From Brevundimonas aurantiaca (GTDB lineage Bacteria > Pseudomonadota > Alphaproteobacteria > Caulobacterales > Caulobacteraceae): 64,000 nt of DNA. Below, piece by piece: positions 40,753-48,467 of the stretch (its first letter is position 1; the number at the start of each line of letters is the position of its first letter). Both the position numbers and the translations under genes were made by a program. The notes below the pieces were generated by a model, which was not told where the DNA came from, did not search any database, and worked only from the letters and a program-made list of their open reading frames with translations. The stretch lies in assembly GCF_014199955.1 (NCBI RefSeq), contig NZ_JACHOQ010000010.1:1-64000 (forward strand). The letters are read 5' to 3'.

Positions 40753-40947
40753 TCAGCCTGCCAGGCCGGGGCCGTAGACCACGGCCGCTCCGACCAGGCC
40801 GGCCAGCAGCATGGCGGTCGCCCCGGCGATGAAGGCGGCCGCCGTTCGGGCGCGGCGACGGCGCGCGCCGCCCGCCCGATACTGGCGAACCAGGATCATC
40901 GGACCCCGGGTGAAGGCTTCGGACCCGATGATATTATGCTGGGACAT
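40753..40947 (-). CDS. Small membrane protein, hypothetical
   Basis: A 64-residue protein with a basic middle (RQYRAGGARRRRARTA) and one transmembrane helix (FIAGATAMLLAGLVGAAVVYG). It was not recognised. The ATG at 40947 has GGGAGGGTC eight bases upstream, which supports it as real. It stands alone on the minus strand between an acetyltransferase and a BA14K-like gene. Confidence 0.55.
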   Translation of the reverse strand: MSQHNIIGSEAFTRGPMILVRQYRAGGARRRRARTAAAFIAGATAMLLAGLVGAAVVYGPGLAG

Positions 40948-41076
40948 CAAGACCCTCCCCTGATCTTCGGCGACAGGCGGGGATAAGTCGGGGCCGGTCG
41001 CGGCCAGAAGATGGCGATCCCCGTTACCGGAATCGCAACTTCGTGAGCTTCATCCGTACGAAGACGGTTCTGCGGC

Positions 41077-41619
41077 TCAGCCGCAGAAGACCAGTCGCCC
41101 GTCGTAGGTGCGGTAGTAGCCGCCGACCGGGTCATAGGAGCGATAGGAGGCGCGGCACCAGGCGACGCGATAGGGATCGCGCGCCGCGCCGTAGCCGTAA
41201 CCCCGTCCATAGTCCTGGCCGTAGCCGACGCCGCCGCCGGGATAGATCAGGTCAGGGCGACCGTAGGCGCCGGGATAGACGCCGGGGCGGCCATGGCCGT
41301 AATCCGGCGCCCAGCGGCGATCGCTCCAGGCCCGATCGCGGACCGGCCGCTGGTCGCGCCAGGCGGCGCCGCAGTCGCTGCGGCCGGCGTCCCAATAGCG
41401 GTCGCAGCGATAGTCGCCCGGCCGATCCGCCTGGCCGTTGAAGTCGTAGCGGCGGTGGGCGTCGCGGCGCCAAGCCCGGTCCTCATGACCATAGCCGTAC
41501 TCATAGGTCCGGTAGGAGCCGTAGCTGGAATAGGTCTGAGCCTGGGCCTGGGTCGGGGCGGCGACCGAAAGGCCGGCCGACGACAGGAGGAGGACGGCGA
41601 GGATCGGGGCGGGTCTCAT
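41077..41619 (-). CDS. BA14K-like secreted protein
   Basis: A 180-residue secreted protein: signal peptide (ILAVLLLSSAGLSVAAPTQA), a long Tyr/Gly/Arg/Asp-rich low-complexity region, and a C-terminal domain with DPYRVAWCRASYRSYDPVGG and YYRTYDGRLVFCG, as in the BA14K lectin-like immunogen family of Brucella and relatives. Two Cys in the final domain could form a disulfide. Probably surface- or periplasm-located. Confidence 0.75.
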   Translation of the reverse strand: MRPAPILAVLLLSSAGLSVAAPTQAQAQTYSSYGSYRTYEYGYGHEDRAWRRDAHRRYDFNGQADRPGDYRCDRYWDAGRSDCGAAWRDQRPVRDRAWSDRRWAPDYGHGRPGVYPGAYGRPDLIYPGGGVGYGQDYGRGYGYGAARDPYRVAWCRASYRSYDPVGGYYRTYDGRLVFCG

Positions 41620-41686
41620 GTCAGTCTCCCTGAACGGGGCCCGGCGGTTCGCCGGGCGGAGGATCGTGGGGACGCTACGGATCAGC

Positions 41687-42196
41687 TTACAGGGTGACGT
41701 TGACGACGCGGCCGCCGCGCGTGTCAACGCGCCGCATCAGGACCAGGGGCGGCTCGTCGCCCGTCCGCACCGGCACGATCAGGAACCAGCCGCCGTCGGG
41801 CAGGTCGCTGAAACGGAACCGGCCGTCGCGGCAGGGCTCGGATCGGACAAAGCCGGTGTAGTCGGCGCTGGCGTCGGGCACGGTGCGGGCCCGCACCACG
41901 GCGGCGGGGACGGCGGCCCGGTCGGTGGAGCCGTAGAGGGTGCGGAAACGGGCGCGGGTATAGGGGGTCTCGGGCGTCAGGCCGGCCGAGGCGACGCAGG
42001 CGTAGGACTTTCCGTCTTGGGCGTAGGCGACGCGGCCCTCTATGGCGGCCTGGCCGGTGCGCTGGGACCAGGCGAAGTCGGCCGCGTTGAAGGCGGCGGG
42101 GCCGCCGGTCGGGGCGCCGGCGGGGAAGGTCGTGGGGGCGCAGGCCGAAAGGGCGGCGGCCGCGACGGCGGCCAGGGCGAGGGGGCGGATCGACAT
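41687..42196 (-). CDS. Putative lipoprotein, hypothetical
   Basis: A 169-residue protein with a lipoprotein signal (LALAAVAAAALSACAPTTFP; Cys in LSAC). The mature part has beta-rich segments (AAIEGRVAYAQDGKSYACVAS, GRFRFSDLPDGGWFLIVPVRT) that resemble a carboxypeptidase-regulatory-like fold. The exact family was not recognised. It precedes the BA14K-like gene in the same direction with a 67-base gap, so co-transcription is possible. Confidence 0.65.
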   Translation of the reverse strand: MSIRPLALAAVAAAALSACAPTTFPAGAPTGGPAAFNAADFAWSQRTGQAAIEGRVAYAQDGKSYACVASAGLTPETPYTRARFRTLYGSTDRAAVPAAVVRARTVPDASADYTGFVRSEPCRDGRFRFSDLPDGGWFLIVPVRTGDEPPLVLMRRVDTRGGRVVNVTL

Positions 42197-42381
42197 GGGG
42201 GCTTCCTTCCGAGAATCCGGCCCCAGGGGAAGGGCCGGGATGCGACGGTCCATCGCACGACCCACAACGCCCTCGCCACGGTCAAGGTTGCACCCTCTGG
42301 ACCCGGAACCGACAAAGCGCGAAAGAGGCGGCGGAAATGCTCGGGCGCAGCGCCCGGCAGGCAGTACTGGAGCCCGCCTAT

Positions 42382-43584
42382 ATGACCGTCACCTTCGCCG
42401 ATATCGAGGCGGCCCAGGGCCGGATCGCCGGTCAGGTGGACCGCACCCCCGCCCGCTATTCCCGCAAGCTGTCGCAGCTGACGGGGGCCGAGGTCTGGGT
42501 CAAGTTCGACAATCTGCACTTCACCGGCAGCTTCAAGGAGCGCGGCGCGCTGAACCGGCTGCTGATGCTGACCCCCGAGGAGCGCAAGCGCGGCGTGGTC
42601 GCGGCCAGCGCCGGCAACCACGCCCAGGCCCTGGCCTATCACGGCGGACGGCTGGGGGTGCCGGTCACCATTGTGATGCCGGAGGGCACGCCCTTCGCCA
42701 AGATCAACGGCACCCGGTCGCACGGGGCGACCGTGGTGATCGAGGGGCTGGACTTCACCGGCTCGACCGAGGCGGCCAAGCGGCTGGAGGCGGAGAAGGG
42801 CTACGTCTTCGTCTCGGCCTTCGACGACGAAGGCATAGTGGCGGGCCAGGGGGTCTGCGCCATCGAGTTCCTGGAGGACGCGCCGGATCTGGAGGGCCTG
42901 ATCATTCCGATCGGCGGCGGCGGCCTGATCGCCGGCTGCGCCATCGCGGCCAAGGCGATGAAGCCGGACATCAAGGTCTTCGGGGTGGAGGCGGCGCGCT
43001 ATCCCTCCTTCACCGCCAAACGGGCCGGAAAGCCCCCGGTCTGCACCGGCCAGACCATAGCCGAGGGGATCGCCATCAAGGCGGTCGGCGACATCCCCTT
43101 CGCCCTGGCCAATCCGCTGATCGACGAGGTCTTCGTCTGCGAGGAGGCGGACTTCGAACGGGCCGTCTCCTATTACGTCACCTATGAGAAGACGGTGTCG
43201 GAGGGGGCGGGCGCCGGCGGTCTGGCGGCGCTTCTGGCCTATCCTGATCGGTTCAAGGGGATGAAGGTCGGGCTGGAGCTGTGCGGGGGCAATATCGACC
43301 CGCGGATGCTGGCGGTGGTGCTGAACCGCGAGATGGTCCGTGAACGGAGGTTGATCGTCTATCGCATCCTGGGCGACGACCGGCCGGGCATGTTGTCGGC
43401 CATGGCGGCGGTGATCGGCGGCCTGGGCGGAAACATCATCGACGTGGTCCACAACCGTCTGGCCCTGGACGTGCCGGCCAAGGGGGCGGAGTTCGACATC
43501 ATGGTCGAAACGCGCGATAGCACCCACGCCGACGAGATCGGCGAGGCCTTGAAGGAACGCGGCTATGAACTTCGGATGGGGTAG
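42382..43584 (+). CDS. ilvA: Threonine ammonia-lyase with ACT domain
   Basis: A 400-residue PLP enzyme that deaminates threonine to 2-oxobutanoate, starting isoleucine synthesis or degrading threonine. The PLP lysine is in FTGSFKERGALN, the glycine loop is IPIGGGGLIAG, and SAGNHAQALAYH is typical. The C-terminal 75 residues (LIVYRILGDDRPGMLSAMAAVI) form one ACT domain, likely for allosteric control. The start is the ATG at 42382. Its end overlaps the FKBP gene by 20 bases. Confidence 0.92.
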   Translation: MTVTFADIEAAQGRIAGQVDRTPARYSRKLSQLTGAEVWVKFDNLHFTGSFKERGALNRLLMLTPEERKRGVVAASAGNHAQALAYHGGRLGVPVTIVMPEGTPFAKINGTRSHGATVVIEGLDFTGSTEAAKRLEAEKGYVFVSAFDDEGIVAGQGVCAIEFLEDAPDLEGLIIPIGGGGLIAGCAIAAKAMKPDIKVFGVEAARYPSFTAKRAGKPPVCTGQTIAEGIAIKAVGDIPFALANPLIDEVFVCEEADFERAVSYYVTYEKTVSEGAGAGGLAALLAYPDRFKGMKVGLELCGGNIDPRMLAVVLNREMVRERRLIVYRILGDDRPGMLSAMAAVIGGLGGNIIDVVHNRLALDVPAKGAEFDIMVETRDSTHADEIGEALKERGYELRMG

Positions 43585-44080
43585 GGCGGCGCTGCTGGCG
43601 GCCGTGTTGCTGGCGGGCTGCGGCCGATCCGAGCCGGTCGATCCGAACGCGGGCAAGGCCGAGGCCGTCGCCTTTCTGGAGAAGAACGCCAAGGAGGAGG
43701 GCGTCGTCACCCTGCCCAGCGGGCTTCAGTACAAGGTCGTCCAGTCGGGCCCGGCCGGCGGCGTCAGTCCGGACCGCAACGACCTGGTCAAGGTCGATTA
43801 CGAGGGCAAGCTGATCGACGACACCGTCTTCGACAGCTCCTTCGCGCGCGGCGCGCCGGCCATCTTCACCCCCGAGGAGGTGGTCAAGGGCTGGACCGAG
43901 GCCTTGCAGAAGATGCATGTCGGTGACGAATGGATCCTCTATGTGCCGCCCGAGCTGGGCTATGGCGAACGCGCCAGCCCCAAGATCCCGGCCAATTCGG
44001 TCCTGATCTTCCGGCTGAAGCTGCTGGACGTGGCCAAGGCGCCGGGCGGCGGATCGGGCGTCGGGACCGCGATGGGGTGA
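43565..44080 (+). CDS. FKBP-type peptidyl-prolyl isomerase, lipoprotein
   Basis: A 171-residue folding helper in the periplasm: lipoprotein signal (LLAAVLLAGCGRSEP) and an FKBP domain with VTLPSGLQYKVVQSG, VKVDYEGKLIDDTVFDSSF, WTEALQKMHVGDEWILYVPPELGYG and IPANSVLIFRLKLLDV. The ATG is inside the ilvA 3' end (20-base overlap), so translation is coupled. Confidence 0.92.
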   Translation: MNFGWGRAALLAAVLLAGCGRSEPVDPNAGKAEAVAFLEKNAKEEGVVTLPSGLQYKVVQSGPAGGVSPDRNDLVKVDYEGKLIDDTVFDSSFARGAPAIFTPEEVVKGWTEALQKMHVGDEWILYVPPELGYGERASPKIPANSVLIFRLKLLDVAKAPGGGSGVGTAMG

Positions 44081-44098
44081 GGCCCGCACGATCCGTCT

Positions 44099-44157
44099 TC
44101 TCCCCACGTCGTGGGGAGGAGACGAAAAGTGCACTGCGAATTTTTTGAGTGCACTTT
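44099..44157. repeat. Palindromic element and AAAGTGCACT inverted repeat
   Basis: A GC-rich hairpin (TTCTCCCCAC-GTC-GTGGGGAGGA, about 44093-44120) is followed by a perfect 10-bp inverted repeat AAAGTGCACT (44126-44135) and AGTGCACTTT (44148-44157) around a 12-base loop with six T. They lie after the FKBP gene. The first may act as terminator; the second is AT-rich and unlike the neighbourhood. Confidence 0.55.
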
Positions 44158-44301
44158 CGTGCAGATTTTTGCGATCGGCTCGCAGCGTTGCGGTGAATGT
44201 CAAAGATCAGGACGGCAGTATAACCGTCTCGGCGCGCGCGGTGGGTTGAAGAGCGCTGATTTCGAGCAAGCTTTTGAAATCGCGTCCGTCCATCGCGTGG
44301 G

Positions 44302-45429
44302 TCATGAGGACCAAGCCGTTTCGGACCGCCGCCATTCCTCCAGAACCTGGGGATCGGTTTCGGTCGTCGCCTGGGCCAAGGCCGCAAATTCGGCGGGCGG
44401 CGTCAGCTGCGACAGGGCCCAGACGGCGGCGCCGCGCACCAGGGGCGAGGGGTCAGCCAGCAAGGCTTTCGTCGGGGCGATCAGCGTCGCGTCGTCCGAG
44501 TTTCCCACGGCGTAGAGCACGTTCCTCAGAAACCGATCCCGGCCGATCCGCTTGACCGGGCTCTTGGCGAAGAGGGCGCGAAAGGCGGGGTCGTCCAGCC
44601 CCAGCAGGTCGTCCAGGCGTGGGCTTTCAAGGGCCGGGCGGGGCTGAAGCCGGATCTCGCGGGCCTCTTGCGCGAACTTGTTCCACGGACAGACGGCTAA
44701 ACAGTCGTCGCAGCCATAGATGCGCGATCCGGTCAGGGTGCGGAACTCGACCGGCCAGGGACCGCCGAATTCGATGGTCAGGTAGGAGAGGCAGCGTCGG
44801 GCGTCGAGCTGGAACGGGGCGGGGAAGGCCTTGGTGGGGCAGGCGTCGAGACAGGCGGTGCAGCGGCCGCAGTGTTCGGTCTCGGCCGCGTCCGGCTCGA
44901 TATCGGCGGCGGTCAGGATCACGCCCAGAAACAACCAGTTGCCGTGGGTGCGGCTGAGCAGATTGGTGTGTTTGCCCTGCCAGCCCAGTCCGGCGCGCTG
45001 GGCCAACGGCTTTTCCATCAGGGGGGCGGTGTCGACGAAGACCTTGATGTCGGCGCCGTTGCGGGCGGCGATCTGGCCCGCCAGCTGTTTCAGCCGGCCC
45101 TTGATCACCTCATGATAGTCGTCGCCCCGCGCATAGACCGAGATATAGGCGGCCGAGCGGTCGGCCAGCTGGTCCAGCGGGTTGTCGTCGGGGCCGTAGT
45201 TCATGCCCAGGACGATGGCGGTCCTGGCCTCGTCCCACATGGCGGTGGGGTGTGCGCGGCGATCCAGCGTCGTTTCCATCCATTCCATGTCGCCATGCCG
45301 GCCCTCGTCCACGAAACGCCGCAGCCGCTCGCCCGCCGGCCAGGCGTCGGCGGCCGAGGCGAAGCGGCAGACGTCGAAGCCGAGCTCGGCCGCGCGCTGG
45401 CGGATGAAGGTTTTCAGGCGGTCGGACAC
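44302..45429 (-). CDS. queG: Epoxyqueuosine reductase
   Basis: A 375-residue cobalamin- and Fe-S-dependent enzyme for the last step of queuosine synthesis in tRNA. Two 4Fe-4S clusters: HCGRCTACLDACPTKAF and YGCDDCLAVCPWNKF. The N-terminal half has IVLGMNYGPDDNP and GWQGKHTNLLS, typical of the cobalamin-binding domain. C-terminal HEAT-like segments are present (FLRNVLYAVGNSDDATLI). Same strand as the DUF2239 gene, separated by repeats. Confidence 0.93.
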   Translation of the reverse strand: MSDRLKTFIRQRAAELGFDVCRFASAADAWPAGERLRRFVDEGRHGDMEWMETTLDRRAHPTAMWDEARTAIVLGMNYGPDDNPLDQLADRSAAYISVYARGDDYHEVIKGRLKQLAGQIAARNGADIKVFVDTAPLMEKPLAQRAGLGWQGKHTNLLSRTHGNWLFLGVILTAADIEPDAAETEHCGRCTACLDACPTKAFPAPFQLDARRCLSYLTIEFGGPWPVEFRTLTGSRIYGCDDCLAVCPWNKFAQEAREIRLQPRPALESPRLDDLLGLDDPAFRALFAKSPVKRIGRDRFLRNVLYAVGNSDDATLIAPTKALLADPSPLVRGAAVWALSQLTPPAEFAALAQATTETDPQVLEEWRRSETAWSS

Positions 45430-45454
45430 GGGGCGGGGGATAGCACGAAATCGG

Positions 45455-45615
45455 GCGAGGAAGACCTTCCCCCGCTTGCGGGGGAAGTGTCAGCGCGTCG
45501 AGCGGAGCGAGACGGCTGACGATGGGGGAAGTTCAGCCTTTGGCGACACTTCCCTCTCCGACCCTGGTCCGCTGCGCGGACGCCGGGCCGCCTCTCCCGC
45601 AAGCGGGAGAGGATT
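45455..45615. repeat. Composite palindromic repeats before queG
   Basis: Several GC-rich palindromes: CTTCCCCCGC-TTGC-GGGGGAAG at about 45465, a GCGTCGAGCGGAGCGAGACGG-type inner hairpin, ACACTTCCC/GGGGGAAG pieces, and CCTCTCCCGC-AAGC-GGGAGAGG at about 45591. They fill the 195-base gap between DUF2239 and queG. The elements are of the same class as those inside the helicase gene. Confidence 0.7.
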
Positions 45616-45624
45616 CTGGGGCGG

Positions 45625-46164
45625 TCATTCGGTCGATGCGGCGCCGTCGAACAGCTCAAGGATTTGGGTCTGGATGTCGGGCGACCACGGGGCGATCAGG
45701 GCGGCGAGCCGGTCGCGGTCGCCGGCGAACAGGGCGCGGCTGGCCTCTTCGAAATCGGGGGCGTCGCCGGCTGTTTCGACCATGAAGCCATAGGCGGCCT
45801 CGGTGCGGCGGCGCCGCGCGTCGTCGTCTGCGCCGGTCTTGCGGGCCTGGTCCACCAGACGCCGCAGGGCGGCCGAGGCGCCCCCCGGCTGGCTGGCCAG
45901 CCAGTCCCAGTGGCGGGGCAGGAGCGTGACCTCGCGCGCGGCGACGCCCAGGCGCGGACGGCCGCGCCTGGCGGCCGGAGCGGCTTCTGTCTCGCGGAGG
46001 TCCAGGTCGACCGGCCGACCGGTCGCCAGATCGAACACGCGCAGCGCGGCTTGAGGCGCCGCCTCCAGGGCCTTGCGCAAGGCGGCCGCTACAGCGGCGT
46101 CCGAGCCTCTGGCGATGCGGCGGGGGCCGTCGAACAGAACCAGATTGCGATTTTCGTCGCCCAT
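45625..46164 (-). CDS. DUF2239 family protein
   Basis: A 179-residue protein matching DUF2239: an N-terminal part (LVLFDGPRRIARGSD), a central basic motif RRGRPRLGVAAREVTLLPRHWDWL, and helical C-terminal half. The basic motif resembles DNA-binding arms and the family is of unknown function. It is divergent from the GIY-YIG gene across a 58-base gap with two ACCCGGAT-type palindromes. Confidence 0.87.
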   Translation of the reverse strand: MGDENRNLVLFDGPRRIARGSDAAVAAALRKALEAAPQAALRVFDLATGRPVDLDLRETEAAPAARRGRPRLGVAAREVTLLPRHWDWLASQPGGASAALRRLVDQARKTGADDDARRRRTEAAYGFMVETAGDAPDFEEASRALFAGDRDRLAALIAPWSPDIQTQILELFDGAASTE

Positions 46165-46166
46165 GT

Positions 46167-46183
46167 ATTTACCCGGATGAAAT
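46167..46183. promoter_or_regulatory. ATTTACCCGGAT-type operator (site 1)
   Basis: ATTT-ACCCGGATG-AAAT has palindromic ends and an ACCCGGAT core. It starts three bases from the DUF2239 ATG, which suggests repression of that gene. A sister site is at 46194. Confidence 0.5.
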
Positions 46184-46193
46184 TAGTCGTCAT

Positions 46194-46211
46194 ATTTATA
46201 CCCGGATAAAT
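46194..46211. promoter_or_regulatory. ATTTATACCCGGAT-type operator (site 2)
   Basis: ATTTA-TACCCGGA-TAAAT has 5-bp palindromic ends around the same CCCGGA core as site 1. It lies 12 bases before the GIY-YIG ATG in the divergent promoter region. Confidence 0.5.
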
Positions 46212-46222
46212 AAGAGAGCGCC

Positions 46223-46558
46223 ATGACCCAGACAGATCGCAAGACCCTGATCGCGGAATATAAGGAGCGGCCGACCATCGCCGGGGTCTATGCTGTGATC
46301 TGCAGCGCGACGGGCCAGGTCTGGGTCGGCAAGAGCCGCCACATCGACACCGAACAGAACGGCCTGTGGTTCGCGCTGCGTCACGGCGGCAGCCCCTATC
46401 GGTCGCTCCAGGCGGCCTGGAAGGCGCACGCACCCGAGGATTTCCGCTTCGAACAGCTGGACCGTCTGCCGGAGGACGTCTCGGACCTGCGCCGCAAGGA
46501 TGAGCTGGTCAGTCGAGCGAAGCTGTGGATCGCGCGATTGGGGGCCGAGGCGCTTTAG
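46223..46558 (+). CDS. GIY-YIG nuclease family protein
   Basis: A 111-residue single GIY-YIG domain: AGVYAVICSATGQVWVGKSRHIDTEQN holds the two conserved strands, FALRHGGSPYRSLQAAWKAH an Arg and helix, and FEQLDRL and KDELVSRAKLWI complete the fold. Such stand-alone proteins are putative nucleases of unknown target. Divergent from DUF2239 with shared operator-like sites. Its end overlaps the convergent fzlA end. Confidence 0.85.
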   Translation: MTQTDRKTLIAEYKERPTIAGVYAVICSATGQVWVGKSRHIDTEQNGLWFALRHGGSPYRSLQAAWKAHAPEDFRFEQLDRLPEDVSDLRRKDELVSRAKLWIARLGAEAL

Positions 46559-47241
46559 AAGTCCAGATCGGCATACCACCCCGACGGCGGCACGCCGACG
46601 AAGCGGTCGGCCAAAAGGGGGCGGAAGCAGGGGCGGGATTTGAGCTTGGAGTACCAGAGTTTCAGCGACGGCCAGTTGGCCCACTGGACCTCGCCGAAAT
46701 AGTCGAGGACCGACAGGTGGGCGGCGGCGATCAGGTCAGCCTGGGACAGGCGGCGGCCGGCCAGCCAGTCGCGGGCGGCGACCAGGTCTTCCAGCATGGC
46801 GAGGTGGGATTTCAGGGCGTCGCGGCCGTGGCGCAGGGCGCGGGCCTCGGGCGGGCCGAGCTTCAGCAGGGGTTTCTCCATCCGCTCGTGCAGAAGGACG
46901 GCGTCGACCTCGTCGGTGAAGCGGCGCTCGAACCAGCCGGTCAGGCGGCGCGCCTCGGCCCGTTCGGCAGGGTCGGCGGGCAGGAGCAGGGGGGACTTCT
47001 GCTGGTCCTCGATCCAGCCCAGGACGGCGGGCAGTTCGCACAGGGTCAGGGGGCGACCGCGGTCGGTCGTCTGGACGACGGGCGGCAGGCCCGAGGGGTT
47101 CAGATCATTGACCGGGCAATCCTCTTCCCACGGACGAACCGGCGTATCGGTCCATTCGATCCGCGCCTCGCCCAGGCCCAGGCGCGCCGCGCGCGAGGCG
47201 GGCTGGAAGGGGAAGTGGAACAGGACGCAGGAGCCGGACAT
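46555..47241 (-). CDS. fzlA: FtsZ-binding GST-like division protein FzlA
   Basis: A 228-residue glutathione S-transferase-like protein. The N-terminal LFHFPFQPASRAARLGLGEA, VRPWEEDCPVNDLNPSGLPPV and the final GWYADLDF match FzlA, the essential Caulobacter protein that binds FtsZ filaments, sets their curvature and promotes constriction. Trp38 (VRPW) and Asp227 (LDF end), reported as functional residues in Caulobacter, fall at exactly these numbers when the ATG at 47241 is used. That also supports this start. Ends convergently with the GIY-YIG gene. Confidence 0.88.
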   Translation of the reverse strand: MSGSCVLFHFPFQPASRAARLGLGEARIEWTDTPVRPWEEDCPVNDLNPSGLPPVVQTTDRGRPLTLCELPAVLGWIEDQQKSPLLLPADPAERAEARRLTGWFERRFTDEVDAVLLHERMEKPLLKLGPPEARALRHGRDALKSHLAMLEDLVAARDWLAGRRLSQADLIAAAHLSVLDYFGEVQWANWPSLKLWYSKLKSRPCFRPLLADRFVGVPPSGWYADLDF

Positions 47242-47299
47242 AGGCCCTAGATGCGCCCGCACCCGTTAATGTCCGTTTACCGCATCGACGGCGGAGCCG

Positions 47300-48310
47300 T
47301 CAGGACCAGGGGCCTTTGGGCGGGGCCGGCGGCGTGTCCGCAGCAGGGGCCTGGGCCTCGGCGGCGGGCGCCGGTTCGGACGGGGCGGCAGCGACGGCGC
47401 GCCCGCGCGGGTCGGCGTGGATCAGGATGTCGGCCGTGGGATAGTGGCTGAGCACGCGGCGTTCGGCCTCGACGACGATGGCGTGGGCCGCCTCCAGACG
47501 CAGGTCGGGGTCCAGATCGACATGCATCTGGATCATCATGACCGAACCGGCCATGCGGGTGCGAAGCTGGTGGACGCCCTGGATGCGGGGGTCGGCCAGG
47601 ACGGCCTGGGCGATGGCGGCGCGGTCGCTTTCCGGGGCGGCGCGGTCCAGCAGATGGTCGGCGGCGGCCCTCAACATGCCGATCGCGCCCCAGAACAGCC
47701 AGACGGCGACCACCAGTCCGGCGGCGGCGTCCAGCCCCGGCGCGCCGAGGAAGGCGCCCGAGATCACCCCGACCAGCACCACCAGATTGGAGGCCAGATC
47801 GGCGGCGTAATGGGCCCGGTCGCCCGCGACCGCCAGGGAGCCGCTGGTCTTCAGAGCGCGGGTCTGCATCCAGACCAGCCAGGCGGTGACGGCGATGGAG
47901 GCGATCATCACCCCGACCGCCCAGCCGCCGGCGGTGACAGGACGCGGGTCGAAGATGCGTTGCAGCCCCTCCCAGCCGATGAACAGGGCCGAGGCGAAGA
48001 CCAGACCGGCCTGGACCAGGGCCGACAGGGCCTCGCCCTTGCCGTGGCCGTAGCGATGGTCGTCGTCCGCAGGCGCGGCCGCCCAGCGCACGGCGAAGAA
48101 GGTCGTCAGGGAGGCCGCCAGGTCCAGAACCGAATCCGTCAGGCTGGCCAGGATGGAGACCGAGCCGGAGGCGCCCAGGGCGAAGGCCTTGAGCGCGATC
48201 AGGGTCAGGGCCGCCCCGACCGACAGCCGCGTGATGCGGCGCGTGGCCAGATGCGGATCCTCCGAAGGGGGCGGGGCGGGCGGTCGGGCGGGGGCGGGCG
48301 GCGTCGTCAT
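47300..48310 (-). CDS. Cation diffusion facilitator (FieF-like)
   Basis: A 336-residue metal/proton antiporter. The CDF motifs are LASLTDSVLDLAASLTTFFAV and ADDDHRYGHGKGEALSALVQAGLVF, with metal-binding Asp and His; a cytoplasmic C-terminal domain follows (HQLRTRMAGSVMMIQMHVDLDPD). It likely exports Zn(II) or Fe(II). Pro/Ala-rich ends on both sides (about 20 and 35 residues) are lineage-specific. Divergent from the citrate-synthase-like gene. Confidence 0.9.
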   Translation of the reverse strand: MTTPPAPARPPAPPPSEDPHLATRRITRLSVGAALTLIALKAFALGASGSVSILASLTDSVLDLAASLTTFFAVRWAAAPADDDHRYGHGKGEALSALVQAGLVFASALFIGWEGLQRIFDPRPVTAGGWAVGVMIASIAVTAWLVWMQTRALKTSGSLAVAGDRAHYAADLASNLVVLVGVISGAFLGAPGLDAAAGLVVAVWLFWGAIGMLRAAADHLLDRAAPESDRAAIAQAVLADPRIQGVHQLRTRMAGSVMMIQMHVDLDPDLRLEAAHAIVVEAERRVLSHYPTADILIHADPRGRAVAAAPSEPAPAAEAQAPAADTPPAPPKGPWS

Positions 48311-48467
48311 CGGCTGGTCTTGTCGCGCAATCGTGGCGGAAAGCCAACCGGGGCGCTCATTTGGACTGGTCCAACTGGATCGGGCGCGTCATTAGGGTTA
48401 AGGACACGAAACGGCGCTATGTCGATTTCCGTTCATACGGGGCATCGGTCGTAGTCGTGGGGGCGGC

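Noticed and set aside
45455..45615. CRISPR-like array of repeated GC palindromes
   Set aside because: The repeats are inverted, of different lengths and without regular spacers. No cas genes are nearby.
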